Below, piece after piece: positions 35,289 through 47,125 of a stretch of 64,000 bases of DNA. Both the position numbers and the translations under genes were made by a program. The DNA comes from Hybos culiciformis (Eukaryota; Arthropoda; Insecta; Diptera; Hybotidae): assembly GCA_964007475.1 (NCBI GenBank), contig OZ023273.1:79423830-79487829 (forward strand). The letters run 5' to 3'. The first letter of the stretch is position 1; each line of letters opens with the position of its first letter. The notes below the pieces were generated by a model. It was not told the DNA's origin. It ran no database searches and saw only the letters and a list, made by a program, of their open reading frames with translations.

Positions 35289-35981
35289 CAGGGCTGCCAG
35301 ATGGAATTAATGAAATTTCCTCAAATTCTTAAGAAATTTCCCCAAAACAGACACTTTTTGAAAAAAATTCCTCAAATTTTTTTTTTTTTATATCTTCGTG
35401 TACTAAAATTTTTTTTTGCCCTAAATTAGAAAAAACAATTGTTTAACTGTTTTACTCCTGCAGTTTTTCCCCAAAAACAGCTTATTTTTGCAAGATTTCC
35501 TCAAATTTTTAATATGTTCAGATTTTATGCGGTACTTATAATGTTCTAAATCAAAAAGTTTAGTTCCAACAATGGATTTTGAGTTCACGGTACGTAGAAG
35601 AATGGGGGGGTTGGACATTTGTCCGCGGGACATTTGTCCGCGATTTGTTTTTGTATCGTGGACATAAAAATGACATTTGTCCGCGAAGTTTTCCATACAA
35701 ATTTCATCGCGGACAAATGTCCCGCGGACAAATGTCACGGCGCCAAGAATGGTAATGACATCAATTTCTTAAAATTATTAGGGTAAAAAAAATTTAAGAG
35801 TCTGAAATTTTAAATATTGTTGATTGCCAACGTTAGCACAATATTTTTGAATTTCTTCAAATTTTCCTCAGAAAAAAATATTTTCCTCAAATTTTTCCCC
35901 ACGTTTTTTTTAACTTTTTTTTCCCCCGAGAATAAAAATTTCCTCAGTTTGGGGAAAAAATTCCCCAATCTGGCAGCCCTG
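35289..35981. mobile_element. hAT-type MITE, copy B
   Basis: Same orientation, termini and interior as copy A (30053-30764), shorter by one GGACATTTGTCCGCG unit and a few indels. The left flank is GCTGAGAG (35281-35288) and the right flank is ATCTTATT (35982-35989). Confidence 0.9.
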
Positions 35982-35989
35982 ATCTTATT

Positions 35990-36318
35990 ATAAATTAAAA
36001 TTTTATTATAAATTTGCCATTAATAAAGTTTTTTTTTTTATTAAAAATAATTTTTCTTTCAAAAAAAGTCAAATAGTAAGTAAATGAACTAATCGTATTC
36101 ATCAAAATAAGCGAGAGCGGGCCAAAAATTAAAAAATTATATACAATGTAGGAATTAAATTCGCTTCGCCCTCTCTTATTTTAGAGGCTAGTAGTTAGTG
36201 ATTTAGCTTAAAATTAGTTTAGTGGATTAAGCATTCGTTCACTTTTAAATCACGTTAAGAAATACTTAAAAAAAAGTCATAACGTAACTTAACTTTTATG
36301 TCTTATTGAAAAAGACAT
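35990..36318. other. No gene seen
   Basis: AT-rich spacer between hAT copy B and the gypsy element. It ends with ACAT, the gypsy target duplication (36315-36318). Confidence 0.5.
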
Positions 36319-36937
36319 TGTAGTGATATTGTTATCACTAACGTTAAAATCAAACTAAATTTATAAAAATTTTAATTATTTTTTGAACCCAAAAATTTTA
36401 TATTTTTAAATAAGAATTACTGTAAATTATAATTAATTTGATTGGGCAACCAATCATATTAGGATATAGTAAACTATTTCATATTACATAAGAAAATTAA
36501 TTATATAAACTTAATTGTATACAACATTTATATATAGAATATAAGAAATTTAGTACATAAGATTTTGTATAAATAAGATTGAAATTAGAAAATTAAATCA
36601 GATTCATACCAAATCTCATCTTTTTATAAACGGCTTCCCTGAGCTATACAATACAGGTAAGATAGCTTTCCGAGCAATATAATACGGATAACCGGCTGAA
36701 TACAGCCAAAACGAAAGCGCGTCCCGCTCTAATAGGACAAACCGGCTGAATACAGCCTAGACAATAGGATCTCTATAATGACATGCTTGTGGTCATTATA
36801 GATTAGGGAATTCATAGGCCTCAGATGTCTTGGACAACATAGATGTCCAACCCATGATCCATGAAATAAATAATTAATTAAAAAGAAGAAAGTAAATAAA
36901 AACATTCCTTTAAATGGAAAACATTTTTTCCTTTACA
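36319..36937 (+). repeat. Gypsy 5' LTR
   Basis: 619 bp, starting TGTAGTGATATT and ending TTCCTTTACA. It contains two copies of ACCGGCTGAATACAGCC about 60 bp apart. Confidence 0.95.
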
Positions 36938-37747
36938 TGGCGATCCTGCAAACCGCAAAACTTATAATACAATACAGAAGTTCAAAATATAAAACAGAAA
37001 CAAGAAAAGAAGAAGATAACAATTCAAGAATATACAAAATGACCAAAATGTTTAACAAAAACTTTAATCACATACAAAACACGAAAAATAAAAAATAAAA
37101 TTGTTCAAAAAAAAAAAAATTTTGTTATAAATTAAAAATTTATATTGATTTATATTGAATTGTAAAACAAAAATAATGAATAAATACAAAAATTTTACTT
37201 ACTTATTAGTATTATAAATTACCATAAGAATCAAAAAAAAAAAAAAAAATTTCCAAATGTCAAACCTTATAAAAATTAAGAATATTACTTAAGAATACCC
37301 CAAAGAATTCTAGGAATTATCACGAATATAAAACTATATCATGAATATTCCGATATTCAAATAAAATTTATTATACAAAAAAAAAAAGAACACTTGTCTA
37401 TCAAAATAATTCTACCTAGATATTTTACAAAAAAAAAAAGAGATAAAATTTTTTTGCATACCGTACCAATACATTTCAAAAAAGAAAAAGATTTTAATAT
37501 TAAGATTGCATTAAAATTTAGCAAAGACCCTAAAAATATTTTTCAATACCCTATTAACAAATTAATGAATGACCCAAATATATTTAATGATTTTAAATAA
37601 TTATCATAGGAAACAACAAAATTAATACCCTATTAAGAAATTAATAAAACCTAAAAAATTTTTTTTCTGTCCCTCTATGATTAAATTTTCAATTAAAAAT
37701 ATTTTTCGGTTTAATTCAAATTTTGCACACAAGAATTTTTCCATAGC
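36938..37747. other. Gypsy 5' untranslated leader
   Basis: Primer-binding-site-like TGGCGATCCTGCAAACCGC directly follows the LTR, then about 0.8 kb of AT-rich leader without a convincing gene. Confidence 0.6.
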
Positions 37748-38705
37748 ATGACCCTTGAGAAATTCCAAAAAGAAATTGAACAATTAGAAAAACTCTACAA
37801 TAATATAATAAAAACAAAATTTAATATCTCTGCAGCAAAGGCTGAATTAACTAAAGTAATTTACAACAAATCGCTATTTATAAGCTGTTAGGGAATCAAA
37901 TTTGAGAACAGGGAAGACAGGTTTAAGAACAGAGTATTCGAAATACGTGACATTAATTAAATCTTATTTGATAGAAATCATAAATAATAAGATGGATTTT
38001 GACATAGCAAATTTAAATAAGATAATCCCATTATTTGAAGGTTCCTATGCTAAATTGCAAGAATTCATAAGCATAACGGAATACATTCACGATAATACTA
38101 AAGTAGCAGATAGAGAAAAATTAATAAAATTCATTTATAACATAAAATTATCACAAAAGGTAAAAAATAGAATTATAAATGAGACAGAACCTACAACAAT
38201 TGAAACTTTAAAAAAAATTTTAAATAATAATTTCATGAGCACTAGAACCTATACTAAAATACACAACGAAATCGACCAATTAGGAAAGAATAGGTCAATA
38301 TCAGCCACAAAATATGCTGAGAAATTAGAAATACTAATAAATGAATTAAATATGATACAGTCTAAAAATGAAACAGCTGACGCAAAAGCTGTAATAATAA
38401 AAGTTAATGATAAATTTGCTCTGCAATGCCTTAAGACAAACTTAGTAGAACCCATACAATCAGTCATTTTAGCGGCACAACCAAAAACTTTTACAGAAGC
38501 AATAAAACTTATTTTGGAAATAGATAGTAATAATACTAATAATAGTAGTAATAATATAAATACCTACTCAAATCGAAGTAATAGTAGGAATAATAACAAC
38601 AATAATAATAGAAATAATGGTAGAAGAAATTATAATAATAATAGAAATACTAGCAAGGCACACTACAAACACATTTTATTATTGAAAACAAAAAATGTTT
38701 TATAA
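37748..38705 (+). pseudogene. Gypsy gag, frameshifted and 3'-truncated
   Basis: The capsid precursor gene of the retrotransposon. An ATG at 37748 opens a helical N-terminal segment (MTLEKFQKEIEQLEKLY) that shifts frame between 37881 and 37889. The second part reads on to 38705 through a capsid-like region (LIPFEGSYAKL-type block, LIKFIYNIKLS) and an asparagine-rich tail (about residues 209-255 of the second frame). No CCHC zinc knuckle is present. The end of gag appears joined directly to the C-terminal part of the protease, so a deletion near 38655-38700 is likely. It is needed for particle assembly, so this copy cannot be autonomous. Confidence 0.75.
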
Positions 38706-39091
38706 ATCTACACTGTGTAGAAGATAAATTTCCAATCAAAACGGATGGAATCTTAGGCCGAGATTTCTTAATGAAATACTCCGCATTAATTAATTTTGAA
38801 ACAAATGAATTATCACTTACGATAAGTGATGAGGTAATAAATATACCCATTAATTCTAATTGTATCAGTCAACTGGTGATACCAGCCAGAACTGAAATTA
38901 TATGTCCTTTACATGTTCAGAGAACAGAAGAGACACTTGTCCTGAGTGAAGAAATAACACCAGGAATATTCATAGCCAACACGATTATAGTCAAAAATGG
39001 CATATCGAATGTAAAAATTTTAAATACTAATGATAAAACAATGACCATAAAAAATTATAAGCCTAAAACAGTACCTTTAAACAATTATAAC
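38706..39091 (+). pseudogene. Gypsy protease, C-terminal remnant
   Basis: Reads GILGRDFLMKYSALINFETN, the C-terminal ILGRDFL block of retropepsins, followed by the linker to RT. The D(T/S)G active-site segment is missing, consistent with a deletion spanning the gag/protease junction. The reading frame ends at the nested insertion (39092). Confidence 0.75.
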
Positions 39092-40947
39092 TAGACTGCG
39101 GATTTATATGCAATTTTTTGTTTTCAGGTTAAAAAAGGAATATACTTTCAATATCGTCTTCTAATAAATAGTAAAAGAGATTTTCGTTAACATATCGAAA
39201 TATGCATTTTTTATGCAAAATTTATGCAAGTGCATATGCAGCAAATATGCACAAAATATGCAAATATATGCAAACACATGCAAAATATGCAGAAAATTTC
39301 ATTAGAGAAAAAAACAATTATTGGAAAAAAAATTATTATTTCGCACCAAAATTAGTTATACAATTGATAAAAATATTTAATTATAATTCAAATCGATTCA
39401 AATAGATGCTGCTAAAACAATTCCTTTAAAGTAATACCGTTTCCAAAAACGTTTTAGTTTCTATTAAAACAAATAAGACCGATTCAAAAACATTAAAAAA
39501 CAATTTTGTAAATTTTTTGATTAATTTTTTGGTAACTGAAAAAACTTACCAAATAATTCACTTTCACGACAAAAGAACTACAAATTTTTCTAAGTTACAT
39601 TTAACATTTTCACAAAACTTTTCACAAATTTAATAAAAAATATCGCCAGAACAAATCAAAAATTGTTACCTTTTCGACGAAATATTGACTACTACAAGCA
39701 ACAACAACAAAATTTCAAAACCAGACTTCAAAATTTAAAAAACAAATCAATGCAAATTTTAGTAAATTTTTTTCAGCGAATCCCTTTTTTATCGTCGATT
39801 TCGCGCATTATTTTTGATAGTGTGTTTTAAAATTCGGTTGGAAGTACTCTGCCGTAATCAGCGGCGGACTGGCACAAAAATTCAGCCCGGGCATTTCAAA
39901 AGGAACTAGGCTAGCGAGAAGAGAAAAATTTTTAAATGAAAAAATGCCCAAAAACAGTAAATAATAAGCTATATTTAAATTCCAAAAAAAAAAAACCATT
40001 CAAATAATTTTACTTTACATATAAAAATAAAAATTAAAAATAATTCACTTTTTTGTTTTTTTTTTTTCAAATACGGTTAGCGCAAATATTCAAGACAGAT
40101 AGATACTACTCGATTTTGCTAATTAAAAAGCAAACAAACACTTATTTAAAGAAATAAATTTTATGAAATCGTCCCCAATAATTTAAAGAAGTAATTGTTT
40201 AATTTCTTGGATAATTAAAGTATTACAATATTACTTTGAATTCTAGTTTCGTAAGCTTGTAAAGAATATATAATATTAAAAAAAACTGTGGGCCCACCGG
40301 GCATTTGTCAAGTATGCCTGACTGCCAGTCTGCCGCTGGCCGTACTCTATTATAATATTTATTACTACTAATGAAACAATAGTACTTAATTTCTTAACTT
40401 CACAAGATAGAAAACAAGATATCGTCCATGAAACAGGAATAATCCTAAAAAAACCAAATGTAATTTTGGCGAGCAAGCGGACACTTTGTTCAGAATATAT
40501 CCTAAAAAAACCAAATGTAATTATGGCGTCAAAGCGGACACATTGTTCAGAAGTAATTGGAGGTATATAGTACATTTTCCCTTACAAAATTGTGTGTCAA
40601 ATTGATAGTACATTTTTTAATTGTGCTAAAAAAGCATGTAATGGATTTTTTCTAATTTTTCTGAGTACGACTAATCGACGCGTCATCAAAAAGTACATAA
40701 TAATGCATCATTACCTTAAAAGTGGCAAAACTTCGTGATAGGACATATTCCTGTTTCATAGACGATAATAAAATATACGTTGATATGCAAAATATGCAAA
40801 TATGCAAAAATATGCAGGATATGCGAATATGCAGATATAAATACGTTTGAAATAATTTGTTTTTACACCAAACGTACGTAGCTGTTTCTCTTTTTCTTCT
40901 AGGTTACTCCTGTACGAATATGCAATTGCATATAAATCCGCAGTCTA
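39092..40947. mobile_element. 1.86-kb hAT-like non-autonomous insertion in gypsy pol
   Basis: The termini are TAGACTGCGGATTTATATGC and the inverse GCATATAAATCCGCAGTCTA. They are flanked by a perfect 8-bp duplication ATTATAAC (39084-39091 and 40948-40955). Subterminal zones at both ends (39196-39298 and 40780-40855) are packed with ATATGCAAA motifs, probable transposase-binding repeats. No transposase gene is present. A second MITE is nested inside. A tandem duplication of about 60 bp (CCTAAAAAAACCAAATGTAA) lies at 40443-40555. Confidence 0.85.
39859..40338. mobile_element. 0.48-kb hAT MITE nested in the 1.86-kb insertion
   Basis: The termini are CAGCGGCGGACTGGCA and the inverse TGCCAGTCTGCCGCTG. 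The 8-bp target duplication GCCGTAAT/GCCGTACT (39851-39858 and 40339-40346) has one mismatch. CGGCGGACTGGC termini are a known hAT type. CCCGGGCAT and CCACCGGGCAT lie just inside. Confidence 0.85.
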
Positions 40948-40955
40948 ATTATAAC

Positions 40956-43895
40956 ATAGTGAATATTGAAAATAACGATCACAATCGATTATTACATTTA
41001 GAACAAATATTAAGCATTAACCCAGACGACCCAAAAGCTCAAAATGAAACACTTAAAATTTGCAAACAATTCCAAGATATATTTTACTTACCAGGTGATT
41101 CATTAACGACTAATAATTTCTATAAACAAAATATTGCCTTAGAAAATAAAAACCCTATTTATATTAAAAATTATAGATTACCAAATTCGTAATTAACAGA
41201 AATTAATGATCAAGTAGATAAATTATTGAAAGAAGACATTATTGAACACTCTTACAGTCCATATAACTCACCTTTACTCTTAGTACCAAAGAAATCCTCT
41301 AATGACACCAAAAAATGGAGACTAGTAGTAGATTTCCGTCAACTAAACAAAAAAATTCAAAATGACAAATTTCCTTTGACCAAATTAGAAGACGTACTAG
41401 ATAATTTAGGAAGAGCAAAATACTTTACCACATTAGATATGGTCAGTTCTTTTCACCAAATCGAATTAGAAAAAAATTCAAGACCTTGTACAGCATTTTC
41501 ATCTAATAATGGACATTTTCAATTTAAAAGACTCCCATTTGGTTTAAAAATCTCTTCAAATAGTTTTCAGCGAATGTTAACAATTGCCTTATCAGGTTTA
41601 AATTCAGAATCATTTATTTATGTTGATGATATAATAATATTTGGATGTTCTATTAAACACCACAACGAAAATTTAATAAAAGTATTTGAACGATTAAGAA
41701 AATATAATTTAAAGCTAAATCCAGAAAAATGTAGTTTCTTACAGAAAGAAGTAATTTATTTAGGCCATTTAATAACTAATAAAGGCATAAAAACAGACCC
41801 AACTAAACTTTTTGCAGTAAAAAATTATCCACAACCCCAAAACGCTGATGAAATAAAACGTTTTGTAGCATTCTGCAATTATTACAGAAAATTTATACCA
41901 AACTTTGCAGCTATAGCAAAACCTTTGAACGATCTAACAAAAAAGAAATCAATATTTAATTGGAATGAAAATTGTACAAATGCATTTTTAAATTTAAAAA
42001 ATAAATTAATTAACCCTCCCATTTTACAATATCCAGATTATTCCAAACCTTTTATAATCACAACAGACGCTTCACAATCCGCCTTCGGAGCAGTCTTATC
42101 TCAAGGAGAAATTGGACAAGATTTACCAATAAGCTATGCCAGTAAAACATTAAATTCTGTAGAACTTAACAAACCAATAATAGAAAAAGAATTGCTTTCT
42201 ATTCACTGGGCAATCAATTTCTTTAGACCCTATGTATATGGCAGAAAATTCATCGTCGTAACAGATCACAGACCTTTAGTAGGATTATTTACGCACAAAA
42301 ACCCTTCATCTAAAATGACGCGTATTAGACTAGATCTCAGTGATTACGATTTTGATATAGTATACAAACAAGGAAAAATGAATACAAACGCAGACGCTTT
42401 ATCAAGAATACATTTAAACTCCAACATTTTAAAATCTATGATCCCAATAATGCCAGAAAAAGATATTAACGTGATAACCAGACAAGTAACTAGGTCACTA
42501 GAACAAGCTAAAAACCCTATAAATAAAAATCTACACATTTGGCACAGTATCTCAATTAACGATATAAAAAGAATTCCGAAAGTAAACTTCATAGAAATTT
42601 CAACTGGTACAACAGAAATAACATTCAATAATAATTATAAAATATATTTTAATAAAAAGAGAATTAATATAAAATCAATTTTAAATAAAATGAAACTCTT
42701 ATTAGCTCAAAATAAAATTTTCACAGTCGCGATAAATAATAATGATACCTTATTTAACCACATTAACATTCAAGAATTTAAAAACATATTTAATCAACTA
42801 CAGGAAAAAGATAATTCGAAAAATAAATTAAAAATAATTTTATTCAAAGCTCCTATCGAAATAACAGATCAAAATTTAATAAAACAATTAATAAAAGACA
42901 ATCATAGTAACAATATAAGTGGACACATCGGTGTTAGGAAAATGATAATAAAACTTAGACAAAAATACATATGGAAAAACATGCATAAAATGATTAAAAG
43001 TTACGTGAAAAATTGCAACGAATGTATTAAATCAAAACAAGTTAGAAACATTAAAGAACCATTACAAATTACTGACACTCCAAATAGACCTTTCGAAACC
43101 ATACAAGTCGATACAGTAGGCCCTTTAAAAATTTGTAATAATTATAGATATATACTCACAGTTCAATGCGAATTAACTAAATACATAGAAGCATTTCCTA
43201 TAGAAACTAAAGATGCTATTACGATAGCAAAAATTTTAACAGAAAATATCATATTAAGATATGGAAATATAAAAAATATCAAAACTGATTTAGGTACAGA
43301 ATTTGTAAACGAACTATTTATGAACATTTGTAAAACTTTTAATATTAATCACCAAAAATCAACACCTTATCACCATCAAACATTAGGTTCAGTAGAAAGA
43401 AATCACAGAGTACTAAACGAATATTTTTTAACATGCAATCATAGCAACAATTGGGTTGAATTAATCCCATTTTTCTTATTTTCCTATAATACTACACCTC
43501 ATTCAGACACTCATTATGCGCCATTTGAATTAATTTTTGGAAACACACCTGAATTACCGACAAATATTACACTTAAAAATAATGAACCACTAAATTTCAT
43601 AAACTATGATAACTATTTAAACGAATTAAATTTAAAATTATCCTGTGCACTAAAAACAGCTAGAGAAGAACTAATTAAATATAAAATAGCTAGAAATGAA
43701 AAATACAATCTTAATATTAATCCTGCAAATTTGAAAGTAAATGATATGATAATGATAAAAAATTTTAATAGAAAGAAATTAGATTATCCTTTTCAAGGAC
43801 CTTATAGAATCGTCGAAAGAGACGGAGTAAATTCAATAATAGAAATAAATAATAAATTAAAGAAAATTCATAATAATAACTTAAAAAAGATATAG
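40956..43895 (+). pseudogene. Gypsy pol: RT, RNase H, integrase
   Basis: Reverse transcribes and integrates the retrotransposon. One frame runs from the nested insertion to 43895, broken only by a TAA at 41190-41192 upstream of the RT fingers. RT motifs include WRLVVDFRQLN and the YVDD active site (about 41619-41630). RNase H has TTDASQSAFGAVLSQ (about 42060) and DHRPL. Integrase has an HHCC zinc domain (GHIGVRKM, CNECIKSK), then the catalytic triad D in IQVDTVGPL (about 43109), D in KTDLGTEF (about 43285) and E in GSVERNHRV (about 43394). The frame before the nested insertion and the frame after it are compatible once 1,864 bases are discounted. No env ORF follows. Confidence 0.9.
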
Positions 43896-43987
43896 AATTT
43901 TAAAAAAAAAAAAAAAAAAAAAAAAATTTTTCTTCCTTTTTACATAAAATTTACAAAAAATTTTTTTTTTCTCCCAAAGGGAAAGGA

Positions 43988-44606
43988 TGTAGTGATATTG
44001 TTATCACTAACGTTAAAATCAAACTAAATTTATAAAAATTTTAATTATTTTTTGAACCCAAAAAATTTATATTTTTAAATAAGAATTACTGTAAATTATA
44101 ATTAATTTGATTGGGCAACCAATCATATTAGGATATAGTAAACTATTTCATATTACATAAGAAAATTAATTATATAAACTAAATTGTATACAACATTTAT
44201 ATATAGAATATAAGAAATTTAGTACATAAGATTTTGTATAAATAAGATTGAAATTAGAAAATTAAATCAGATTCATACCAAATCTCATCTTTTTATAAAC
44301 GGCTTCCCTGAGCTATACAATACAGGTAAGATAGCTTTCCGAGCAATATAATACGGATAACCGGCTGAATACAGCCAAAACGAAAGCGCGTCCCGCTCTA
44401 ATAGGACAAACCGGCTGAATACAGCCTAGACAATAGGATCTCTATAATGACATGCTTGTGGTCATTATAGATTAGGGAATTCATAGGCCTCAGATGTCTT
44501 GGACAACATAGATGTCCAACCCATGATCCATGAAATAAATAATTAATTAAAAAGAAGAAAGTAAATAAAAACATTCCTTTAAATGAAAACAATTTTTTCC
44601 TTTACA
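43988..44606 (+). repeat. Gypsy 3' LTR
   Basis: 619 bp, differing from the 5' LTR at only a few positions. It is preceded by a polypurine tract ending GGGAAAGGA. Confidence 0.95.
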
Positions 44607-44610
44607 ACAT

Positions 44611-45529
44611 AAAGATTTCATGTGTATTGAGTATTGACTGTATCACTCCTCAAGTAAAACGAAGTAGTATAAGTAACCGCCTTATTATTAGAAATAATTG
44701 AGGCACAAATAAAACTCATTAAAACTAGATCATAAAACGAGCTTCATTTACATTGGTAGTAGGAACTCAATTTCCGGTTAAGAATTTATAAAAAAAAAAC
44801 ACATTCCTTTCATGATATACTACTTGTGTTCTAGAATTTATCGTATTTAGTTTAGTTTAGATATAAGTTTAATACAAGCTGACTTTATTTCATTACAATT
44901 TATCAATACAATAATGATGTAAATATATTCAACTAGTTAACATAAAACAATTATAAAAAAATATGTTACCAATATAACTAAAGCAGTACAAAATTATAAA
45001 AGATCCATCTCAGGCAGTCATACCATTTAGGCTTTACAAGAGTAAATCAATAAACATCAGGGTCCAATGATTAATAATATTTAAAAAAAATTCCAAATAT
45101 CGAGTTCCTTCATTTTATTTATTAATACCGTATTTAAATGTTAGAAGTTTATGTAATTAAAATATAATCTTTTAGGACGCATTTGTAACTGTACCGATTT
45201 TGAGGAATAGATACTAAAAAGAGATGAAAAATAAAAAAAGAATATATGTGAATTTAAAAAATAATTATTAAGATGATTTGATGATTTGTACCTTTTTTTA
45301 ATGCCTACAAAATAAAAATTAAAAAACAATTTTTTAATAATGACATCAATATTATTTATTTCACTTAATTAATTCACTTAATCAAACAATTAAAAACTTT
45401 TCAGAATTTCCTCTTGATTAATTAACTTAATCAAATAATTAAAACTTTTAAATAATGACATTCTTAAAATAAATAATAATTTTTTTTTTTTTATAATTTT
45501 TTATAAGAAAACATGCTATAATTTTTGTG
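44611..45529. other. AT-rich DNA, no gene seen
   Basis: Right flank of the gypsy element. The short minus-strand open frame at 45141-45329 shows no known motif. TTAATTAA-type repeats occur at about 45365-45460. Confidence 0.45.
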
Positions 45530-46330
45530 CCCTACAAATTTTTTGGCAAATTTTTTGGCTGCAATTTCATTTATAAATTCAGTATTTAAACTATTGAAGT
45601 GCAGTGGTTCATCAAATTTCAAACTGATTGGAACTTCAGTAGATTTCTAGGCCATGTTCAATAACGTCTTTGAGGCTTTTTATTTTTGAAATACCAAATA
45701 AGTTTTTGACAGACATTTTATTTTTCACCAACACATTTCCTATTATTGTAAAATCACCTTCTAAGTTGAGATCTTCATGTATAGGTTTTAATGGAAAGAA
45801 TATTTCAAAATGTTTTCCAGTTATTTTTCCTTAAAAAAAATAATAAATTTATATAGGTATGTACAATACTATTTAATTCTTATGTTCATTTCACTTACAT
45901 CAATAGTGATTGGTTCTAAAACTCCGACATCAGTGACTCCAGTCATGACTTTAACTACAGTCATTGTCTGAGGCCAATCAGAATGTCTTAAAAGTAATTC
46001 TATTCTTGATTTGAACATGATTAGCTTTAATTGGTGCTGCAAATTGTATATCTTGATTCACTACATACGTTCCAGCATCAATTAACACCAATTTAGAACT
46101 ATTTAGTGTATTGACCCGATTATTATTGGATTTAATGGAATTTACCTTCATTTTCCAATTACCAATTTTTTTTAATGATTTTGTATAAGCTGTATTAAAA
46201 TCAATTTCATTAATAAATCCAGTTATTTTAGGATTATGAATTTTTAAAGTATTATATATTGAATTTAGCTTTTCTGTTTTGTTTTCTAAATTCTGAGTAA
46301 AATTCGATTTATTTTTCCGTCCTCCTGCTG
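45530..46330 (-). pseudogene. Spliced gene fragment, unidentified
   Basis: Two exons are visible on the minus strand. Exon 1 (about 46325-45899) starts after an AGCAG acceptor and encodes KIHNPKITGFINEIDFNTAY and NSSKLVLIDAGTYVV, then passes through frame breaks to a GTAAGT donor at 45898. Exon 2 (45829-about 45530) encodes GKHFEIFFPLKPIHEDLNLE and KNLFGISKIKSLKDVIEHGL, then meets TGA and continues in another frame. The alternation of hydrophobic strands with ITGFINEID- and NLFGISKIKS-like blocks resembles repetitive extracellular insect proteins, but I cannot name the family. No signal peptide or start is visible. It appears to be a decayed fragment, like the housekeeping pieces at 20.5-24.3 kb. 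Confidence 0.45.
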
Positions 46331-46394
46331 ATTTCCTGAATAGTGAATTTTTTCAAAAGTAAATAAACAACAAAATTGACAACTCAAATTGATA

Positions 46395-47125
46395 TGTGAA
46401 TTCAGCCGACTCTAAAATGCCAGAACTTAAAAGCCTAATAGATAAATTGAAACAAATTCATCTGTGAACTCAGCTGACTCTGAAATGCCAGAACTTAAAA
46501 GCCTACTAGATAATTTGAAAATGTTGCGAAATTTTCTGAGTCTAGCAATAAACGTAATTTTGAATAGGCCTGACGGCAGAACTTGAAAATCCAAGGATGA
46601 GGAATTGTGGGCTAGATCTCAGTCCAACTACCTACCAAGTTTCATCAACGGCTCTGCACTATTAGTGGAGGTTTCCATTGAATTACTGAAATTTTTTAAT
46701 AAAATGGGCATTTTGAATAGGCCTGACGGCAGAACTTGAAAATCCAAGGATGAGGAAGTGTGGGCTAGATCTCAGTCCAACTACCTACAAAGTTTCATCA
46801 ACGGCTCTGCACTATTAGTGGTGGTTTCCATTGAATTACTGAAATTTTTTAATAAAATGGTCATTTTGAATAGGCCTGACGGCAGAACTTGAAAATCCAA
46901 GGATGAAGAAGTGTGGTCTAGATCGTAGTCCAACTACCTACCAAGTTTCATCAACGGCTCTGCACTATTAGTGGAGGTTTCCATTGAATTACTGAATTTT
47001 TTTAATAAAATGGTCATTTTGAATAGACCTGACGGCAGAACTTGAAAATCCAAGGATGAGGAAGTGTGGGCTAGACCTCAGTCCAACTACCTACCAAGTT
47101 TCATCAACGGCTCTGCACTAATAGT
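46395..47125 (+). repeat. 153-bp tandem repeat, four copies, plus a 2x leader repeat
   Basis: TAGGCCTGACGGCAGAACTT recurs at about 46566, 46719, 46872 and 47025, an exact 153-bp period. The last copy is cut near 47125. Just upstream (46395-46515), a unit of about 65 bp with CAGCYGACTCTRAAATGCCA occurs twice. Units are highly similar, so expansion is recent. No coding frame persists. Confidence 0.9.

Larger units (their letters stand above)
36319..44606 (+). mobile_element. Gypsy (Metaviridae) LTR retrotransposon, 17.6/297-like
   Basis: The element is 8.3 kb long with two 619-bp LTRs, a 4-bp target duplication ACAT (36315-36318 and 44607-44610), a primer-site-like TGGCGATCCTGC after the left LTR, and a purine tract AAAGGGAAAGGA before the right LTR. 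The order is gag, a protease remnant, then RT, RNase H and integrase. The LTRs are nearly identical, so insertion is fairly recent. Defects are a gag frameshift, loss of the zinc-knuckle and protease active-site region, one stop in pol, and a nested 1.86-kb insertion. Confidence 0.95.

Noticed and set aside
46395..47125. CRISPR-like array
   Set aside because: Units are contiguous 153-bp tandem repeats without unique spacers, and the DNA is animal.
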